The notes below the pieces were generated by a model, which worked only from the letters and a program-made list of their open reading frames with translations, had not been told where the DNA came from and did no database searches. From CAVPCY01 sp963770765 (GTDB lineage Bacteria; Actinomycetota; Coriobacteriia; Anaerosomatales; PHET01), in assembly GCA_963770765.1 (NCBI GenBank), contig CAVYQS010000006.1, positions 62,001 through 126,000 of the forward strand: a DNA stretch of 64,000 nt. Direction: 5' to 3'. The translations under genes were made by a program, and so were the position numbers. This document shows, one piece after another, positions 63,982 to 64,000 of the stretch; position 1 is the first letter of the stretch; every line of letters begins with the position of its first letter.

Positions 63982-64000
63982 ATGAGCCACCACACACACC
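63982..64000 (+). CDS. Start of a gene cut by the window edge
   Basis: ATG preceded by AAAGGA at a normal distance, encoding MSHHTH before the window ends. The 63763-63981 stretch before it holds no other gene. An imperfect inverted repeat, ACATAGCGATATGT, at 63929-63942 is near the probable promoter. Product unknown; the early histidines could be a metal-binding tail. Confidence 0.45.

Overview
The window is high-GC DNA with GTG/TTG starts, tight overlapping operons and some leaderless genes, which suggests an actinobacterium. It combines futalosine-route menaquinone genes, tungsten aldehyde oxidoreductase, many multiheme cytochromes and ferredoxin-linked thiol chemistry with an NDH-2 enzyme. 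The best guess is an anaerobic or facultative respirer of the Coriobacteriia (Anaerosomatales/OPB41-like). That placement is inference from gene content; no rRNA or tRNA gene was seen.

Layout. 1-4.5 kb: a DUF4352-like lipid-facing protein, mqnA-mqnC, nfeD-qmcA. 4.5-7.1 kb: cold-shock gene, an MTAP-family phosphorylase and a cyclic deaminase that may serve menaquinone synthesis. 7.1-12.3 kb: complete branched-chain amino-acid ABC system (livFGMH and binding protein, minus strand). 12.5-14 kb: cysK with an Rrf2 regulator. 14-18.2 kb: short NfeD, an FTR-Rieske fusion with glutaredoxin, NDH-2, a beta-lactamase-fold nuclease and DUF1284. 18.2-21.7 kb: cobalamin ABC transporter btuFCD under a cobalamin riboswitch. 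21.8-27.8 kb: mixed transporters, Lrp, fluoride channel, Fe-S Rrf2 regulator, base-excision glycosylase, AcuC-like deacetylase. 27.9-31.5 kb: aldehyde ferredoxin oxidoreductase with its own sulfur-carrier/E1 genes and a nitroreductase.

32.3-43.4 kb is the centrepiece. A minus-strand operon encodes a tetraheme cytochrome, a Tat-exported four-cluster ferredoxin, an NrfD quinol-interacting membrane protein and five large cytochromes: 54 heme sites in all, some with CX3CH or CX4CH spacing. It is divergent from an OmpR-type two-component system. A 27-bp element lies both in the shared intergenic region and beyond the kinase gene. The set reads as a menaquinol-to-outside electron conduit.

44-57 kb: recQ, nitroreductase, LysE exporter, a surface NlpC-like protein, a probable selenoprotein (thioredoxin-NHL protein with an in-frame UGA and a well-placed SECIS-like hairpin), a cysteine-free thioredoxin-like protein, DUF1611, a renal-dipeptidase homologue, a tocopherol-cyclase-like protein, DUF427 and an NmrA-like reductase. 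57-64 kb: a very large secreted subtilisin with five FN3-like repeats, a triple-HTH protein, a TspO-like membrane protein, a zinc dehydrogenase and the first codons of a gene cut by the window edge.

Six otherwise well-conserved genes are interrupted by eleven single-base insertions and no deletions. This looks more like a systematic sequence error than decay, so those genes are described as reconstructed reading frames.
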